Source: Oreohelix idahoensis (Eukaryota; Mollusca; Gastropoda; Stylommatophora; Oreohelicidae). Taken from it: a stretch of DNA of 64,000 nucleotides. Positions 1-13,079 of this stretch are shown here, one piece after another. The translations under genes and the position numbers were made by a program. The stretch is from assembly GCA_024509875.1 (NCBI GenBank), contig JAMPIV010017534.1, positions 1 through 64,000 of the forward strand, written 5' to 3'. The notes under the pieces were generated by a model, which saw only the letters and a program-made list of their open reading frames with translations, was not told the origin of the DNA and ran no database searches. Position 1 is the stretch's first letter, and every line of letters begins with the position of its first letter.

Positions 1-1180
1 GACAAGGGGACAGAATAACATGCACATCCAAGATTGTAAGCTCAACTAGAGGTAAAAATAGGCAACAGGACCTTCACCGATCCATTTGAGCGGAATTTTT
101 ATGGCGACATGAAAAGCCTGAGACAGATCGCCCAGCTTTCTTAGCGAGATTGATGTGGTCATATGCGATCGAACTATGAATAGGCAGAAGAGTCCATTGC
201 CAAAGAGATGTAGTGTTACATAGGAATGTTTAGAAGGATAACCGAAAGGGGAAAAAGGGTATGTGTTAAGAGAACTGATTACAAAACAATAGAAAGAATT
301 TGTTAACTGTTGTTGGTCACTTCATCATGAAACGACAGTTACATCAAAGCTGATGAAAATGATATTGGGGCGGCTAAACGAGAAGATAATTAACAGTTTA
401 AACATATATGTGACATAAAGTCAACAAAGTAATTGCTAACCACTAATAAGAAACAGGAGGTAGTGAAGAGACATAATCCCGTACCCCAGTTGGACACTTC
501 ACTTTTGAAAAAACAAAAAAAATCAGCTGTGATAGGTCCAAGGAAGGCCCACAATGGTCGCTTGTATTCAACTCAAGTGTATTGCCATTGCAAAAGAAAA
601 AAAAAAGAAGAACTAGCGATGGATAGGAGAGAATTAAGGAAACTTGCCAATAGCATTGCAAGGCAGTCCTTTTTCTAGAATCCCCAGCGTAAGACAGACA
701 AAACTAGGTGCAGGCATGAAGGGATAAAGTAGACATAACGAGAATTGAGCGGATGGAACATGACAAATGCCATAGGGTATGTCATAAATGTTTTGAATGC
801 CTTGGCTCCTTGGTGATCTAGAGGGTAGTCATGACGCTGACAATGGCAAAGAATTACGTAGAGCTGTAAAAAGTCATTTTGTTGTACTGCTGTCACCTTG
901 TGTTTGCAAATTTAGGGCTTGAGCCACAAGAGAAAAGATTCGATGAGATAAGGGTTAACAATTGAGAACCAGCCTCACTTAGTAGTGGTTCTTCCTCGTT
1001 CACAGAGTCGTCTGCAGGAAATTACCTTTGACGAGAGGCGTCTGAGATTCTGTCGTTGGTAGTGATACTTCTTCAGGGAGACAGACAATCGACTGATCGC
1101 CAGAAAGTAAGAAGGAGATGTGAAATGAGAGGTCAATGAGAGAGATGGAGAGACAGAAGACTAGCACGAAAATATATCAC
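1..1180. other. unassigned intergenic DNA
   Basis: I see no recognisable gene, transposon terminus or tandem repeat here. The longest open frames are about 70-80 codons on either strand, have no family resemblance and are lysine-rich, as expected by chance in A-rich DNA. Confidence 0.6.
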
Positions 1181-1286
1181 AAATTTTGATTTTATCCCAT
1201 AATTTATTAGACTTCTATAATCCTCTCCTGGATCAATATACTCCCCGTGCTATCCTTGGCATGGCGTTAGATCGTATTACCTTTCC

Positions 1287-1362
1287 ACGCGCACACGCAC
1301 GCACGCACACACACGCACGCACGTACGCACACGCACGCACGTACGCACACGCACACTCACAA
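1287..1362. repeat. ACGC/CA-type microsatellite
   Basis: Alternating purine-pyrimidine run made of mixed GCAC, ACGC and ACAC units with two GTAC interruptions. Such runs can adopt Z-DNA. Confidence 0.9.
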
Positions 1363-1382
1363 CTTGTTTCTGGGTTCTTTAA

Positions 1383-1725
1383 CAACGAGAAAGAAGAAGA
1401 CGACGAGGAGCATGAAGAAGACGAAGAGGAAGAAGAAAGAAAGGAAGAAGAAAGAAAGGAAGAAGAAAGAAAGGAAGAAGAAAAGAAGAAGATAGAAAGT
1501 AGGAAGAAAAGAAGAGGAAGAAGAAAGAAAGGAAGAAAAACATAAGGACGAAGAAGTACAAGTCAGGAAAGACGAAGATGTAGCTAAAAGAGAAAGAAGA
1601 ACATAGGAAAAAGAAGAGGGGAAGAGAACAAAAAACTAGAAAGGAAGAAGAACGAATAAAAAAAAGATGTCAAAGACAAAAAAGAAGAACAAGAAAAATA
1701 AGAAGAACAAAAAGTTAAAACAAAA
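1383..1725. repeat. GA-rich low-complexity tract
   Basis: An imperfect GAA/GAAGAAA polypurine tract on the plus strand. The core at about 1430-1480 is a 15-bp GAAAGGAAGAAGAAA-like tandem repeat. It can be read as a charged open frame (about 1186-1545), but the glutamate/lysine composition follows from the purine repeat, so I do not call a gene. Confidence 0.9.
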
Positions 1726-2103
1726 ACAACAAACTTTTCTCTGCCCGTTCCATGATTTGTTCCAACATTCTTTCTTTCCCTTTCAAGTGACATAAAAATG
1801 ACCTGCTGAAGAAAGATTCACGTAATGGCCGACACAAAAGGAGACTTTTCTATTTCTGTCGGAACACAGGAATCATTAGGTTTTTGTTTTTCTGCTGTCA
1901 ACATGTCAACCAGTTTATCTTTTCATTTTATCGACAGCAAAGATGGGCAGCGATCGATTTGTCGTCACGTGGCTACTGCCAGAGAGATCTGTTTGTCTTT
2001 TTGGGGTTTTTTTTTTCTTTCTTTGATAAGTTGCTGAGGTTGAGAGAAGTAAGTATTAGCTGATGTTGGGAAGATGCTGGCGTATCTTGCCACTACTACT
2101 TCA

Positions 2104-2105
<2 letters not shown>
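1726..2105. other. unassigned spacer
   Basis: Ordinary-looking sequence between the GA-rich tract and the CT microsatellite. Nothing recognised. Confidence 0.5.
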
Positions 2106-2185
<80 letters not shown>

Positions 2186-2186
2186 T
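2106..2186 (+). repeat. (CT)n microsatellite
   Basis: About 40 uninterrupted CT units on the plus strand, ending in a few TTTC variants. Confidence 0.98.
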
Positions 2187-2283
2187 TTATTTCGTCTAAT
2201 TTTCTTTATGTCGTTCTGTGCATGTTTTATTTGATTATTGGCTTTGCAATGTGCCCTGGCTGTGCATACGGCTATGTTTTGTT

Positions 2284-3547
<1,264 letters not shown>

Positions 3548-3722
3548 TAATCCTTTAAATAAATCTATCTAATCTATTAAATTAATATATCTATCCAATA
3601 AATCAATCTATTAATTAAATAACGAGTCCATCCATCCATCCATGTCTTTATCTACGTCTAATTATGTCTATATATGTATTAATGTATTTGCGTACCTATC
3701 TACCTGCCTGTCAATCTGTCTA
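3548..3722 (+). repeat. TATC-flanking block, copy 1
   Basis: About 175 bp of T-rich non-microsatellite sequence with a close relative at 6312-6486. Both copies begin TAATCCTTT, share an ATTAAATTAATAT core and end in a run containing TGCGTACCTATCTACCTG. Both sit immediately after a TATC array. Confidence 0.85.
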
Positions 3723-3723
3723 T

Positions 3724-3903
<180 letters not shown>

Positions 3904-3904
3904 A

Positions 3905-6148
3905 TTCTGCTTAGAAAACAACCTCTCCATTACAAATACCCTATTTAGACAACATCCCAGAAGGCTCTATACATGGACCTCACCAGATGGCAACAGCAGG
4001 AATCAAATAGATTACATCTTGATACAACAAAGATGGAGGTCAGGCATATCATCTACAAAGACACTCCCAGAAGCAGATTTGTGATTCAGATCATGAGCTA
4101 CTAATTGCAGATTTTAAGTTAAAATTGAAAAAAGTGACAAAAGGTGCTCGACTTCCCCGTCTCGATGTAAGCGCCATAGCACCTGAATATAACATAGAAG
4201 TACAAAACAAATTCGAAGCACTGATGGCTGTACAAGAGGATATGACACCGGATGAGCTAGCCACACATGCGAGAGATATTCTCATCACATCAGCAGAAAA
4301 CATGATCCCTAGAAAACTGCATAAGAAGCAGATATACATCACGGAGGAAAAATTGAGGCTCATGGAGGAAAGAAGAAAATTGAAGCAAACAGGGGTAGAA
4401 CGGAACAGTGACAAATACAAAAACTGCACAAGAAACATCAGGAGAGAGATTAGGAAAGACAAGAAACAGTACATAACGAATACCTGCAATAGAATAGAAG
4501 AGCTGTAATTTCAGGGAAAGGATGGGGATATGTTCAAGGAAATCAGAACGCTAACAGATGATTTTAGACCATCATTATATGTAATCAATGATAAAAATGG
4601 TAACATATTAACAGAAAGTTAGGATATATTGGAGAGATGGAAGGAGTACTGTAGAGAAATGTATGAAGATAATACAAAGACCCCAGACATGACGATTGAA
4701 AGTGAAGAGAGAGAGAGCCATAAACTATATTAGATGAAGTGCGTGCAGCAATCAAAAGCCCGAGGAAAGGGAAATCACCAGGATGCGATGATATACCAAC
4801 TGAACTAATCCAAGCAGGAGGAGAGGCCAGTGTCCTTGTTTATCATGCACTATGTGTGAAGATTTGGAACAGTGCAATCTGGCCCAAAGCATGGACAAGA
4901 TCTGTGTATATCCCTCTCCCAAAGAAAGGCAATTTAAAACTGTGTACCAACTATCGTACTATTGCTTTAATAAGTCATGCCAGCAAAATCCTCTTGCGGA
5001 TTATCATGAAGAGGATAGAAAGAAAGTTAGAACATGAAATACATGAAGTACAGGCGGGTTTTAGACAAGGCAGAGGTACGAGAGATCACATCTTTAATGT
5101 GAGAAACATCCTCGAGAAATGCAGAGAATGCAATGTAGATCTTCATGCCTGTTTTGTAGATTACACCAAGGCCTTCGACTGCGTACAAAATCAGACATTG
5201 TGGAACATCATGAGAGACATGGGATTTCCAGCGCATTTGATCCATCTAATTGAAACACTATACCATGAACAACAAGCAGCTGTCAGAGTAGCGGGAGAAA
5301 CATCAGGATGGTGTGAAAGAATGTGAACATTGCGATCCGTTCACAATTGGTGGAAATGCGATCCCAGAACTCAGGTACGCAGATGACACAGTTATTCTTT
5401 CAAACAGTGCCAAGGGACTAGAACAGTTAATCCTGTCTGTCAAAAGACACAGTGAGGATCAGAACCTATTTCTGAACACACACACAAAAAACCAAAGATT
5501 ATGTCCACATACAAAACAAGATGCCAACCAAAAATTACCATCAATGATGAGGAAATTGAAAATGTCACAAATTTTGAATATCTTGGCTCCATAATTAACA
5601 ACAATGGAGACTGCTCAAAAGAGGTCAGAAGGAGACTGGCCATAGCAATGCAGAGGTTAAATAAAATGAAGAACCTATGGCATAACGCCAGCAAATTAAT
5701 AAAAGTAAAACTTCTGAGAACGTGCATCTTTCCGGTAGCAACATATGGATGTGAATCATGGACCAATACTCAAACATTAAAGAAAAAAATCGAATCTTTC
5801 GAAGCAAAGTGTTACAGAAAAATTCTCAGAATATCGTGGACCAAGAAGAAGAAAAATATAGACATCCTACACGACCTGAACATCGAGGAAAACTGGCTCA
5901 TAAACAATATCATGTCCCGAAAACTGAAATATTTTGGCCACATTAAACGTCATAGTGGCTTAGAGAGAGCAGTGATGGAGGGTATGGTACCTGGAAGGCG
6001 AGGCAGGGGCCGACCAAGACGACGGTGGAAACAGGACATTGAAGACAACTTGAACATGACAATGGAGGAGGCAGGAGGGCTGGCTAGAGATCGAGTCTTT
6101 CAGGCGGGCTGTGATGAGAGCGACGTTCTGCAAAGGACATGCTACATG
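3905..6148 (+). mobile_element. 5'-truncated LINE (non-LTR retrotransposon)
   Basis: Begins inside the apurinic-endonuclease domain and runs through the reverse transcriptase to the 3' end. A short tail (TACATGATGATC) passes directly into a 160-bp TATC array at 6149. The 5' truncation and the microsatellite-like 3' tail are typical of target-primed LINE insertion. No clear target-site duplication can be read because both flanks are TATC repeats. Its tail and C-terminal motifs match the minus-strand scrap at 7285-7610, so the two belong to one family. Confidence 0.88.
3927..6135 (+). pseudogene. LINE endonuclease-reverse transcriptase, broken
   Basis: This relic would have encoded the protein that nicks target DNA and copies the LINE RNA. 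Recognisable pieces in order: the end of the endonuclease (a TWTSPDG..NQIDYI motif near 3970-4020 and the catalytic-type SDHELL near 4092); a lysine-rich linker (4125-4508); reverse transcriptase fingers and palm (4739-5326, with GKSPGCDDIP and the first catalytic segment FVDYTKAFD); the second catalytic motif YADD near 5380; and the C-terminal region with YGCESW and FGHIKRH (5501-6135). The reading frame changes several times and has stops. The segment that normally carries GVRQGC.LSP between the two palm motifs is deleted near 5325. The element is dead. Confidence 0.85.
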
Positions 6149-6151
6149 ATG

Positions 6152-6219
<68 letters not shown>

Positions 6220-6220
6220 C

Positions 6221-6311
<91 letters not shown>
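6149..6311 (+). repeat. (TATC)n microsatellite tail
   Basis: About 40 TATC units joined to the LINE 3' end, with one CTCT interruption near 6220. Confidence 0.97.
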
Positions 6312-6312
<1 letters not shown>

Positions 6313-6486
6313 ATCCTTTGAATGATTCTATCTAATCTATTAAATTAATATCTATCCAATAAATCAATCTATTAATCAAATAATGAATCTGATTACCATC
6401 CAACCATGTCTTTGTCTATCTACGTCTAATTATGTCTATCTATGTATCAATGTATTTGCGTACCTATCTACCTGCCTGTCAATCTA
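6312..6486 (+). repeat. TATC-flanking block, copy 2
   Basis: Second copy of the block at 3548-3722. It differs by scattered substitutions and a few small indels and again follows a TATC array. Confidence 0.85.
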
Positions 6487-6549
6487 CATACATGTCTGTC
6501 AACACACCTACCTTCCTGTCTACTTGCCTGTCAACCTATTGCTATGTAC

Positions 6550-6622
6550 ACTGCCCCCATAGAATCCATCCACGAACCCCCAATGGGTCCATGGACCACA
6601 TGTTAAGAAACCCAGCCCTATA
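6550..6622 (-). mobile_element. hAT-type terminal remnant
   Basis: Read on the minus strand, this has the style of many hAT MITE ends: a TTTCTTAACATGTGGTCCAT motif followed by ACCCATTGGGGG. Only one end is seen and there is no duplication, so it is a fragment. Confidence 0.45.
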
Positions 6623-6747
6623 GGATGATTTCCTAGGTGTGTCCGAAGGTTAACCTATTAACTGTCTTATTGTCCAGTTAACCTTGTATAACGGCCCAGG
6701 GGCTTCTTCCCCTTGTAGTTTCTCCACCGGCAGGAACGGGCGGTTGG

Positions 6748-6819
6748 ACAGATAGACGGACGGAAGAACAGATAGACGGACGGAAGAACAGATAGACGGA
6801 CGGAAGAACAGATAGACAG
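6748..6819. repeat. 20-bp tandem repeat, about 3.6 copies
   Basis: The unit begins ACAGATAGACGG and ends ACGGAAGA. Three copies are identical and the fourth is degenerate. Confidence 0.95.
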
Positions 6820-7137
6820 AGAGATAACCTTGCGGTGTTTTTTCTGGCACTCTATGATACAATTGATTGATAAATTCAATTAACCGACTGACATGAGCAC
6901 GCCAGGGCAGTCCGTTTGATGTTGAAGATAATACCTTAACGATAATGCCGATGATAATTATTTGAATTACGTGTTCTGGATGACTTGTTCATATTTGTAA
7001 AAGATTTTGTCTTTTAGTATTAAGTTTTTACAGTATGAGGTTGCTGATCATATGCCCAACCTTTCTTAGTGGCATTGAAAGAAATTACCTGATATGTTAC
7101 CGTACCGCTATTCTTTACTCCGCTTTCGGACGTTGAG
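6820..7137. other. unassigned spacer
   Basis: AT-rich sequence with no recognised feature. Confidence 0.5.
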
Positions 7138-7284
7138 TTATGTGCGCATTGAGAAAATTGGATAGTAGCATTACAGGGCGGTTCTTGTTCTGGGCTCTAC
7201 GAGGGAAGGGGTACAGATGTACGATGAGGCTAGGAGACACACGGAGAGATAAACTGAACATAAATATGTGGAGGATGGGTAGGA
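7138..7284 (+). pseudogene. LINE reverse transcriptase C-terminal scrap
   Basis: Translates roughly to the terminal region that follows a GHTLRK-like motif in many LINE proteins (ALRKLDSSITG, then FWALRGKG, then RMGRT). It is the same kind of segment as the scraps at 14146 and 40330. It is about 50 codons long and meets the opposite-strand scrap at 7284. It has no independent function. Confidence 0.6.
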
Positions 7285-7610
7285 CGTGTCATCATCATGT
7301 GACGTATTCTCTCCAGAACGTTTTCTCCATCACATCTGCTCTGAACGCATAGCGATTCTGGGCAAGTCGACCTGCATCATCCAAAGACAAGTTCAGACTC
7401 TCTGTGATGTCCTGGATCCACCGTCGTCTAGGTCGACCCCTTCCCCTTTTTCAAGGGACCGTGCCTTCCATTACTAATTTTTCTAGACTATTATGTCCTT
7501 TTATATGACCGAAAAATGTCATCTTCCTTATTGCGATGGTATTTAGGAGCCAATTTTTCTCTACATTTAGTGAGTGCAGTACTTCTCTGTTGGTCTTTTC
7601 AGACGGGTAG
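7285..7610 (-). pseudogene. LINE 3' scrap, same family as 3905-6148
   Basis: On the minus strand the frame carries LNVEKNWLLN, FGHIKGHNSLEK and VMEGTVP, then in a shifted frame a GRPRRRW-like basic region and an LARNR-type end. The same motifs end the LINE at 3905-6148. The 3' end carries the same ATGATG-type tail. This is a heavily 5'-truncated copy in inverse orientation to its relative. Confidence 0.75.
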
Positions 7611-7654
7611 AGACACGAATATAAATGTACAGGTAGACAAAGACACACATATAT

Positions 7655-7950
7655 GTACGTAGACAGACAAACTAGACAGACAGACAAACTAGACAAACAA
7701 GACAGGCAGGACAGATAGATAGTGATGGATGGATGGATGAATGGATGGATTGGATAGATAGATGGATAGACTAGATAGATTGATTAGACATAGCCAAATA
7801 GACAAATTAGACAGACAAGATATGCAAAACAGATAGATAATGATGGATGGTTAGATGGATGGGTTGGATGGATAGATGAAGTGATGAATGGATAGATGGA
7901 AGGATTGGATAGATAGATGAATACACTAGATAGATTGATTAGACAGGAAA
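7655..7950. repeat. GACA/GATA/TGGA imperfect repeat, two about 130-bp units
   Basis: Two diverged units run from TAGACAGACAA-type starts through GATGGATGG to CTAGATAGATTGATTAGACA. The second starts near 7810. LTR-X copy A is inserted just after it. Confidence 0.75.
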
Positions 7951-9011
7951 GATAGAGAGACATGTCACAGAATTGGGTTCGATACCTTCTCCACTACGGC
8001 AGTACTCATTTTCAATTGAAGTGAGGACTGATTACAAGAAATTTCCGGGTCGACACATTTCTTTCTGCTCTTATCAAACAGATATTTGATATTGTCAAAT
8101 CATTTGACACTCCTTTTTAGTGATAATTCATCACATTTACTTTGCGCTTCACAGCTTTGCCGAGATTAACGCAGGTAAAACCCATATGGGCCTGGTCAAA
8201 TTTCGCATGGTTTTGTTTGCTGGGGTCGTGCCAGGCGATACAATTGATCACCAGCAGACGGGTTTTCTGTGCACAAGCGATGGATAAAGAGATTACTTGT
8301 CTGTGCGACACATTTTGGACAGACATGAATGACATAATCGTTTCCTTTGCGACTTTCACGAACAGATCACTTTAGATAAAAGTAAGGTGTTACATTTGAA
8401 CACATTGCTGAGAGAGGGTACGGCGTGTCACTTCCATATTTGGGAGACGTGACGTTTTGCATCACGCACAGAATTTCAGGCGGAAATAATTTTGAATTAC
8501 CCCACAAAACACGCATTTTTGAAACGATTGGAGCCCTGCTTAGCATCGTAACAAACACATGCGGGGGAAGACAAGGCCATATAACCTGACGAGTTTGCAG
8601 TTTTAAGACACTGTGACAATCGTTTGCCATGACGACCACCAGACTGCCAGAAGTTAGAATCAAAATTCCATTTATCAGACCGGAATTTGTTGGAGCATTT
8701 CGAAGGACTTAAACAACCCAGGAAAACTATCACTTTATTAAGAAAAACCGGAATCTGAGGAAACTGAAATCACGGAGTCATAGTGGGAATTTATTGTTAA
8801 AGTAACGACCCCCCCTCCTTCCCCAAGATCACGTGAAAAAAGGCATCTGCTAGTGCCTTAACCTATCTCTGATATTCTCTGAGCAAACAATCTGTGAGCC
8901 AAGATTGGCGTAAGTTGTACATTTTACATTCTATATTTTTTATTACAAACATGTGAACTAATATGTATATATTGCCATGTGAATATTAATATGTGAAAAT
9001 TGCTAGTGGAT

Positions 9012-10243
9012 TGTCGTGGGTTAAGCTGACATTTTGATTGTGCAGTTTCTTTATTCATTTCTAGAACACCTAATCGCGCTTTCAGTCCCACGGATGAGTG
9101 TCTTAAAACATAAAATTATTTCTCACGACCTGTTGATAGTAACTGACTTGATACGCGTTCACCGGCCAGAATTTTAAGTCAGATCATCGCGACTGAAGAT
9201 GGGGATTCAGTGTATTCGCGACCAACTCGCATATTATAGGGTCGCTATCAGTTCATGATCTCAGTTGTCAGATGCCGATAAAAATATATTAGCCGCTCAA
9301 AGATAGCTCACTTTCTTTAAACATTGGAGCCAGTACCAGGTGGAAAGGAATCTAGGGCGAAAAGTAATAATTCTCGGCATATTTGATAAATTGACCTGCG
9401 CAGGTCCTGATGAAGCGTGAACTAGCAGTTGGTTGAAGACGCTATCGTGCACAGTCTGGAAGAGTCCGAGCCCATCAGCCCAGTTCCTGGTAGCCAGAGG
9501 AAGTCAAAAGCACCCCTTCCCCACGCTACGCTACACTACATTACTCTTCTCTAGTCTACCAGCCCACATCATTCAGAACAGGCACTATTGAAGGAGACTA
9601 AGTGATATCAAAACGCCACTGAAAACCAAACTCTACTTGCTAGCCAATGCTTAAAACGTTAATTTCTGTAACTTCATTACCCCCAAAACGGACAAAGACA
9701 GTAACAGTTATGTTGTTCCTTAAAGGGAACCAGTACTTTAAATATATTTTCTTAGTAACGATTAACAATGTTTTTTCTTCCATTGTATTTTGATAAACAT
9801 TAAATTTTACTGTATTAAAATTTTGCCATCTATTTTACCATTTACTGTAAACGTTGGAGTTACATTGGTGAATTATAGTTTTCGTCCAGAGTACTAAATT
9901 ACTAACATCCACTCCAACTTTCTGTCTATCAACGACTTAAAATCTACTGTAGCTCCTTGCAATCTATATCGACAGTGAGTGAGTGAGTGTAACAAAGGCA
10001 AGTGTCGCCAGACCAGAGTACAGCCCTAACAGTGTGTATCACATGGGCCTACCTGTCACTTTTCTGTAACCTTGTTTAACACTTCTCCCCAACACAATAG
10101 TGTCCTCCAGTTTTCTGCCAGTCTATCTGGAGCGAAACTCTGAGCCTATCTGCCTCATATAGACTGAATTTAAAAGTGGTACAGAACTGAACATCTTCAG
10201 TTATCTGAATCACCACTTTTCACTACCTTCATGCGACATGGAT
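9012..10243. mobile_element. 1.23-kb insertion in LTR-X copy A
   Basis: Copies B and C run uninterrupted from GTGAAAAT-GCTAGTGGAT into GTCcAAGTCA, while copy A has 1.23 kb between these points. TGGAT occurs at 9007-9011 and again at 10239-10243, which fits a 5-bp target duplication. No coding sequence or known terminus recognised. Confidence 0.6.
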
Positions 10244-10892
10244 GTCCAAGTCATTTGAAGCTTTCAACTTCAGCATATAGAATGATGATTTCATGAACCA
10301 CTACTGCAAGTGCTGGTGACTGCTTTATCGCTAGTTTCTTAGAGAGAACTAAAATCATAAGTAGTCCCAAGTTCCACATGGAGCAGGAAGGGAAAGATGA
10401 AAGAAATGATGTGTATTCTAATTATAATTTTTACATTTACAAACCAGTATAAATGTCTATGTAAACATATTCACTTTAAATTAATGACAGTTTTCTAGCT
10501 TTTCAACCAGAATAGATGTAGATGAAAACGTAATTTATCTATATTGTTGTTGCTGTCATTTTCGACGGAGTCATCTGTCAAGTTATTTGCTTATGTTTGT
10601 ATCATAAGTATAATTGTGTCTTTACCTGCGATGTCAGGTTGATTAGGGTTGTCTTCCCTTGTTTATTCATTCATTGTGTTTGACCTTTAGGGTCAGAGGT
10701 TGACAGTTCGGCGTGGGCCTATGGGAAGGTTTTTTAAGCGGGAGTGAGATATACTTCCGGGAAGCCGGGAGGTCCTGTTTTTCTGAAGGGACCAAGAGTC
10801 CATTGTTTTTCGGGGAGAATCTTCGAAGTAACTGCTATGGCAGTTTTCCCCAGTGAATCTCTGTGCGTCGGGATGACGACAGAATTCCTTGT

Positions 10893-10943
10893 GTAGTTCT
10901 GAGGATTCATTTACCAGGTAATACCGACCTTTATGCATTATTA
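10893..10943 (+). repeat. 51-bp direct repeat, left copy
   Basis: Identical to 11267-11317. Starts GTAGTTCTGAGG and ends TGCATTATTA. The 374-bp period might mark a short repeated terminus of a small element. Confidence 0.9.
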
Positions 10944-11266
10944 AGAACGTGCTCGAGGTAGCCATCCAAATTACAATAAGTATTACTGCAGGGTTGGTGA
11001 TAACCTATTTAACAGAATCTAGGCCTGTGCTTCCGGCTATTATACTACAGCCTGATATGTGCAATTGGCAGGGAGTGCCAAGTTGCACCTGTGTGTCAAG
11101 GTAACTAAGGCATCTGACGCGTTTAGTGAATGCCTGCAGTGTCCAAGCATCCTTTTTACTGCATATACGAGCCTAAACACATTCGGCGTCTTTCATTCGC
11201 ACCCACACTCAACTCATCATCACGCTCGCACTACACATCTAACAAACATGTAAACTGTATTGGCCA

Positions 11267-11317
11267 GTAGTTCTGAGGATTCATTTACCAGGTAATACCG
11301 ACCTTTATGCATTATTA
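11267..11317 (+). repeat. 51-bp direct repeat, right copy
   Basis: Identical to 10893-10943, but followed by different sequence. Confidence 0.9.
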
Positions 11318-12739
11318 CGCTTTTCGGTGGCAGAACATGTAAAGGATTACCTAGGGTGAACAGCAGTTATATTTGAACTTATATATTTGTGCTCGATAGC
11401 CATAAACTTATATATTCTATCTACTTCTATCTTTTAACCAGGGTTTTTCATTTAACAGAAGTGTTAGGAAGTAGCCTGATATGCAAAAGCCAAGTTATCA
11501 AAGTCTAAGGCAATTTAAATGTAAAGAAATTTTTCTCTTGAGGGATTTGGCTTAATTCTCATCGAGGGTAAATTCTGAGGAAGATGGGATGGTGGAATAG
11601 GCCTAAACAATTCGCGTCTTCATCGGGGACACATAACAAAGTAAACTGTGTCTGGAAACTCAACAAGGAAAAAAATACTCAGAGTGGTATTTGTTTCATA
11701 TTCTATCTATACTTTTAACCTTTTCATTTGAATGTAAAGTAGATATAAAGCCAATACTAGAAATTTTTCTCTTGGTGGTACCAGTTGAGGGTACTATCTC
11801 TGGAACAAAAAGAGAACAAGTGGCCTGTAGGCGAAGCTAGATACCATCATCAGACGGGGCTTAAAGACGAGGGATCAACTACGTAGACACTCCCAGACAC
11901 TTCTGGGAACGTGCTGCGCCCTACAACTTTGACCAGCGGCGAGCGTGATCAGCGATCCAGCACCAAACCATCAAAAGGAGCAGAACCGTCACAGACAGCT
12001 AAGTAACACATAAAAGCTGCCAAGTGGCCTCCTTTACAAACTACCAGTACATCACACAGTGATGATAATTTTTTCTGATAAATAATTATTCATTTATTTA
12101 AAACCTTGTAAAAACTTCAGTGATTATTAAATCTGTTATTTGTAAATATACAAATTTAACATCGATTTAGTCATTTTGAATGTACTGCATGTTTGTCTCA
12201 GTCAATTTACTAAATACACTCTAAACAGACCTATACTATAAAGAAGAAGAATTTCACTGAGTAAATCAGGGTGGGGGCTTGAACGAGCTGAAACTAATAA
12301 TAGCTTAATTCTTCATTACAGGCGGCGGATCAGATATAAGTTAACAATTGCCCTGCCCAACGCAGCATTGTTCTTGACTTCTGAAATATCATATGGAAAC
12401 TCCATTGAGATAGAAGCATCATTATCCTGCTATCTCCAACTCTGCCAAGAGTAATCTTGTGCGAAGGTAGACACCTTTGAAGATCCATCTTAGATACTCT
12501 TGAGTTTTGGCCACTGTTGGACCACTACTGCAAAGCAGGGGAGGCAATTCCGTGACGAGACAGACAAACATACGACGAACGTGCAGAAAGACAGACGGGC
12601 AGTAACATAACATTTAAAATGTAAAATTGTGTATTATGCTCTTGGGTACATTTTTTCCAAGACGGGTTCTGTAACTTTCACTGGACAAATAAAGGAGTCA
12701 ATGGCACAAAAACAAATTGTTAATAAAACCTGCTATATG

Positions 12740-12862
12740 GGGTAGGACAACCTTTATGCGTCAGGTACCAATTTACTGCTGGGTAAACTGAAGCATGATG
12801 CCACCAAGTTTTGAACCCGGTAATTTTTCCGCCAGCGGTAAGCGCTCTAACTATTCTGCAAA
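12740..12862 (-). mobile_element. tRNA-derived SINE fragment
   Basis: On the minus strand the order is an A-box-like TAGTTAGAGCGCTTACC followed by a B-box-like GGGTTCAAAACTT, at tRNA-like spacing. The acceptor stem cannot be paired, so it is SINE-like rather than a tRNA gene. Confidence 0.5.
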
Positions 12863-12930
12863 TGTAAAGATCACGTCATTATAGTGGGCCTTTTTTCTCG
12901 ACCGTTTCTTATAGGGAGGGGTTGATCCGC

Positions 12931-13075
12931 CTGTCCGTATCCCTTTTTATCTATCTACGCATCAACTTACCTATCTGTCTGTATCCCTGTTTGTCTATCT
13001 ACGCATCAACTTACCTATCTGTCTGTATCCCTGTTTGTCTATCTACGCATCAACTTACCTATCTGTCTGTATCGA
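12931..13075 (+). repeat. 44-bp tandem repeat, 3.3 copies
   Basis: Units start at 12931, 12975 and 13019, each running CTGTcTGTATCCC to CAACTTACCTAT. The last two are identical. An open frame crosses the array only because the repeat lacks stops. Confidence 0.95.
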
Positions 13076-13079
13076 CAAA

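Larger units (their letters stand above)
10546..11405. mobile_element. second insertion in LTR-X copy A
   Basis: About 0.86 kb has no counterpart in copies B and C. It contains a perfect 51-bp direct repeat (10893-10943 and 11267-11317). Exact ends are unclear because the flanking LTR-X sequence is AT-rich and partly duplicated (11405-11520 resembles 11695-11760). Class unknown. Confidence 0.5.
7973..12557 (+). mobile_element. LTR-X repeat, copy A (interrupted)
   Basis: One of three copies of a long repeat (others at 30941-33309 and 61415-63920). It starts TGTCACAGAATTGGG and ends GGAGGCAATTCCGTGACG. AGACA stands on both sides, but the flank is GACA-rich so the duplication could be chance. 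Landmarks shared in order with the other copies: CCAGGATTGGCGTAAGTTG-like near 8900, AGTAGTCCCA..TTCCA near 10360, CTCATCGAGGGTAAATTCTG near 11558, GGTGGTACCAG near 11773 and CTACTGCAAAGCAGGGGAGG near 12525. It is 4.6 kb rather than about 2.4-2.5 kb because of two insertions. No frame longer than about 100 codons is present. The TG...CA-type ends and short inverted terminus suggest a solo LTR of an unidentified family. Confidence 0.65.

Noticed and set aside
1186..1545. Acidic/basic 119-codon frame
   Set aside because: Composition follows from CA and GAA simple repeats.
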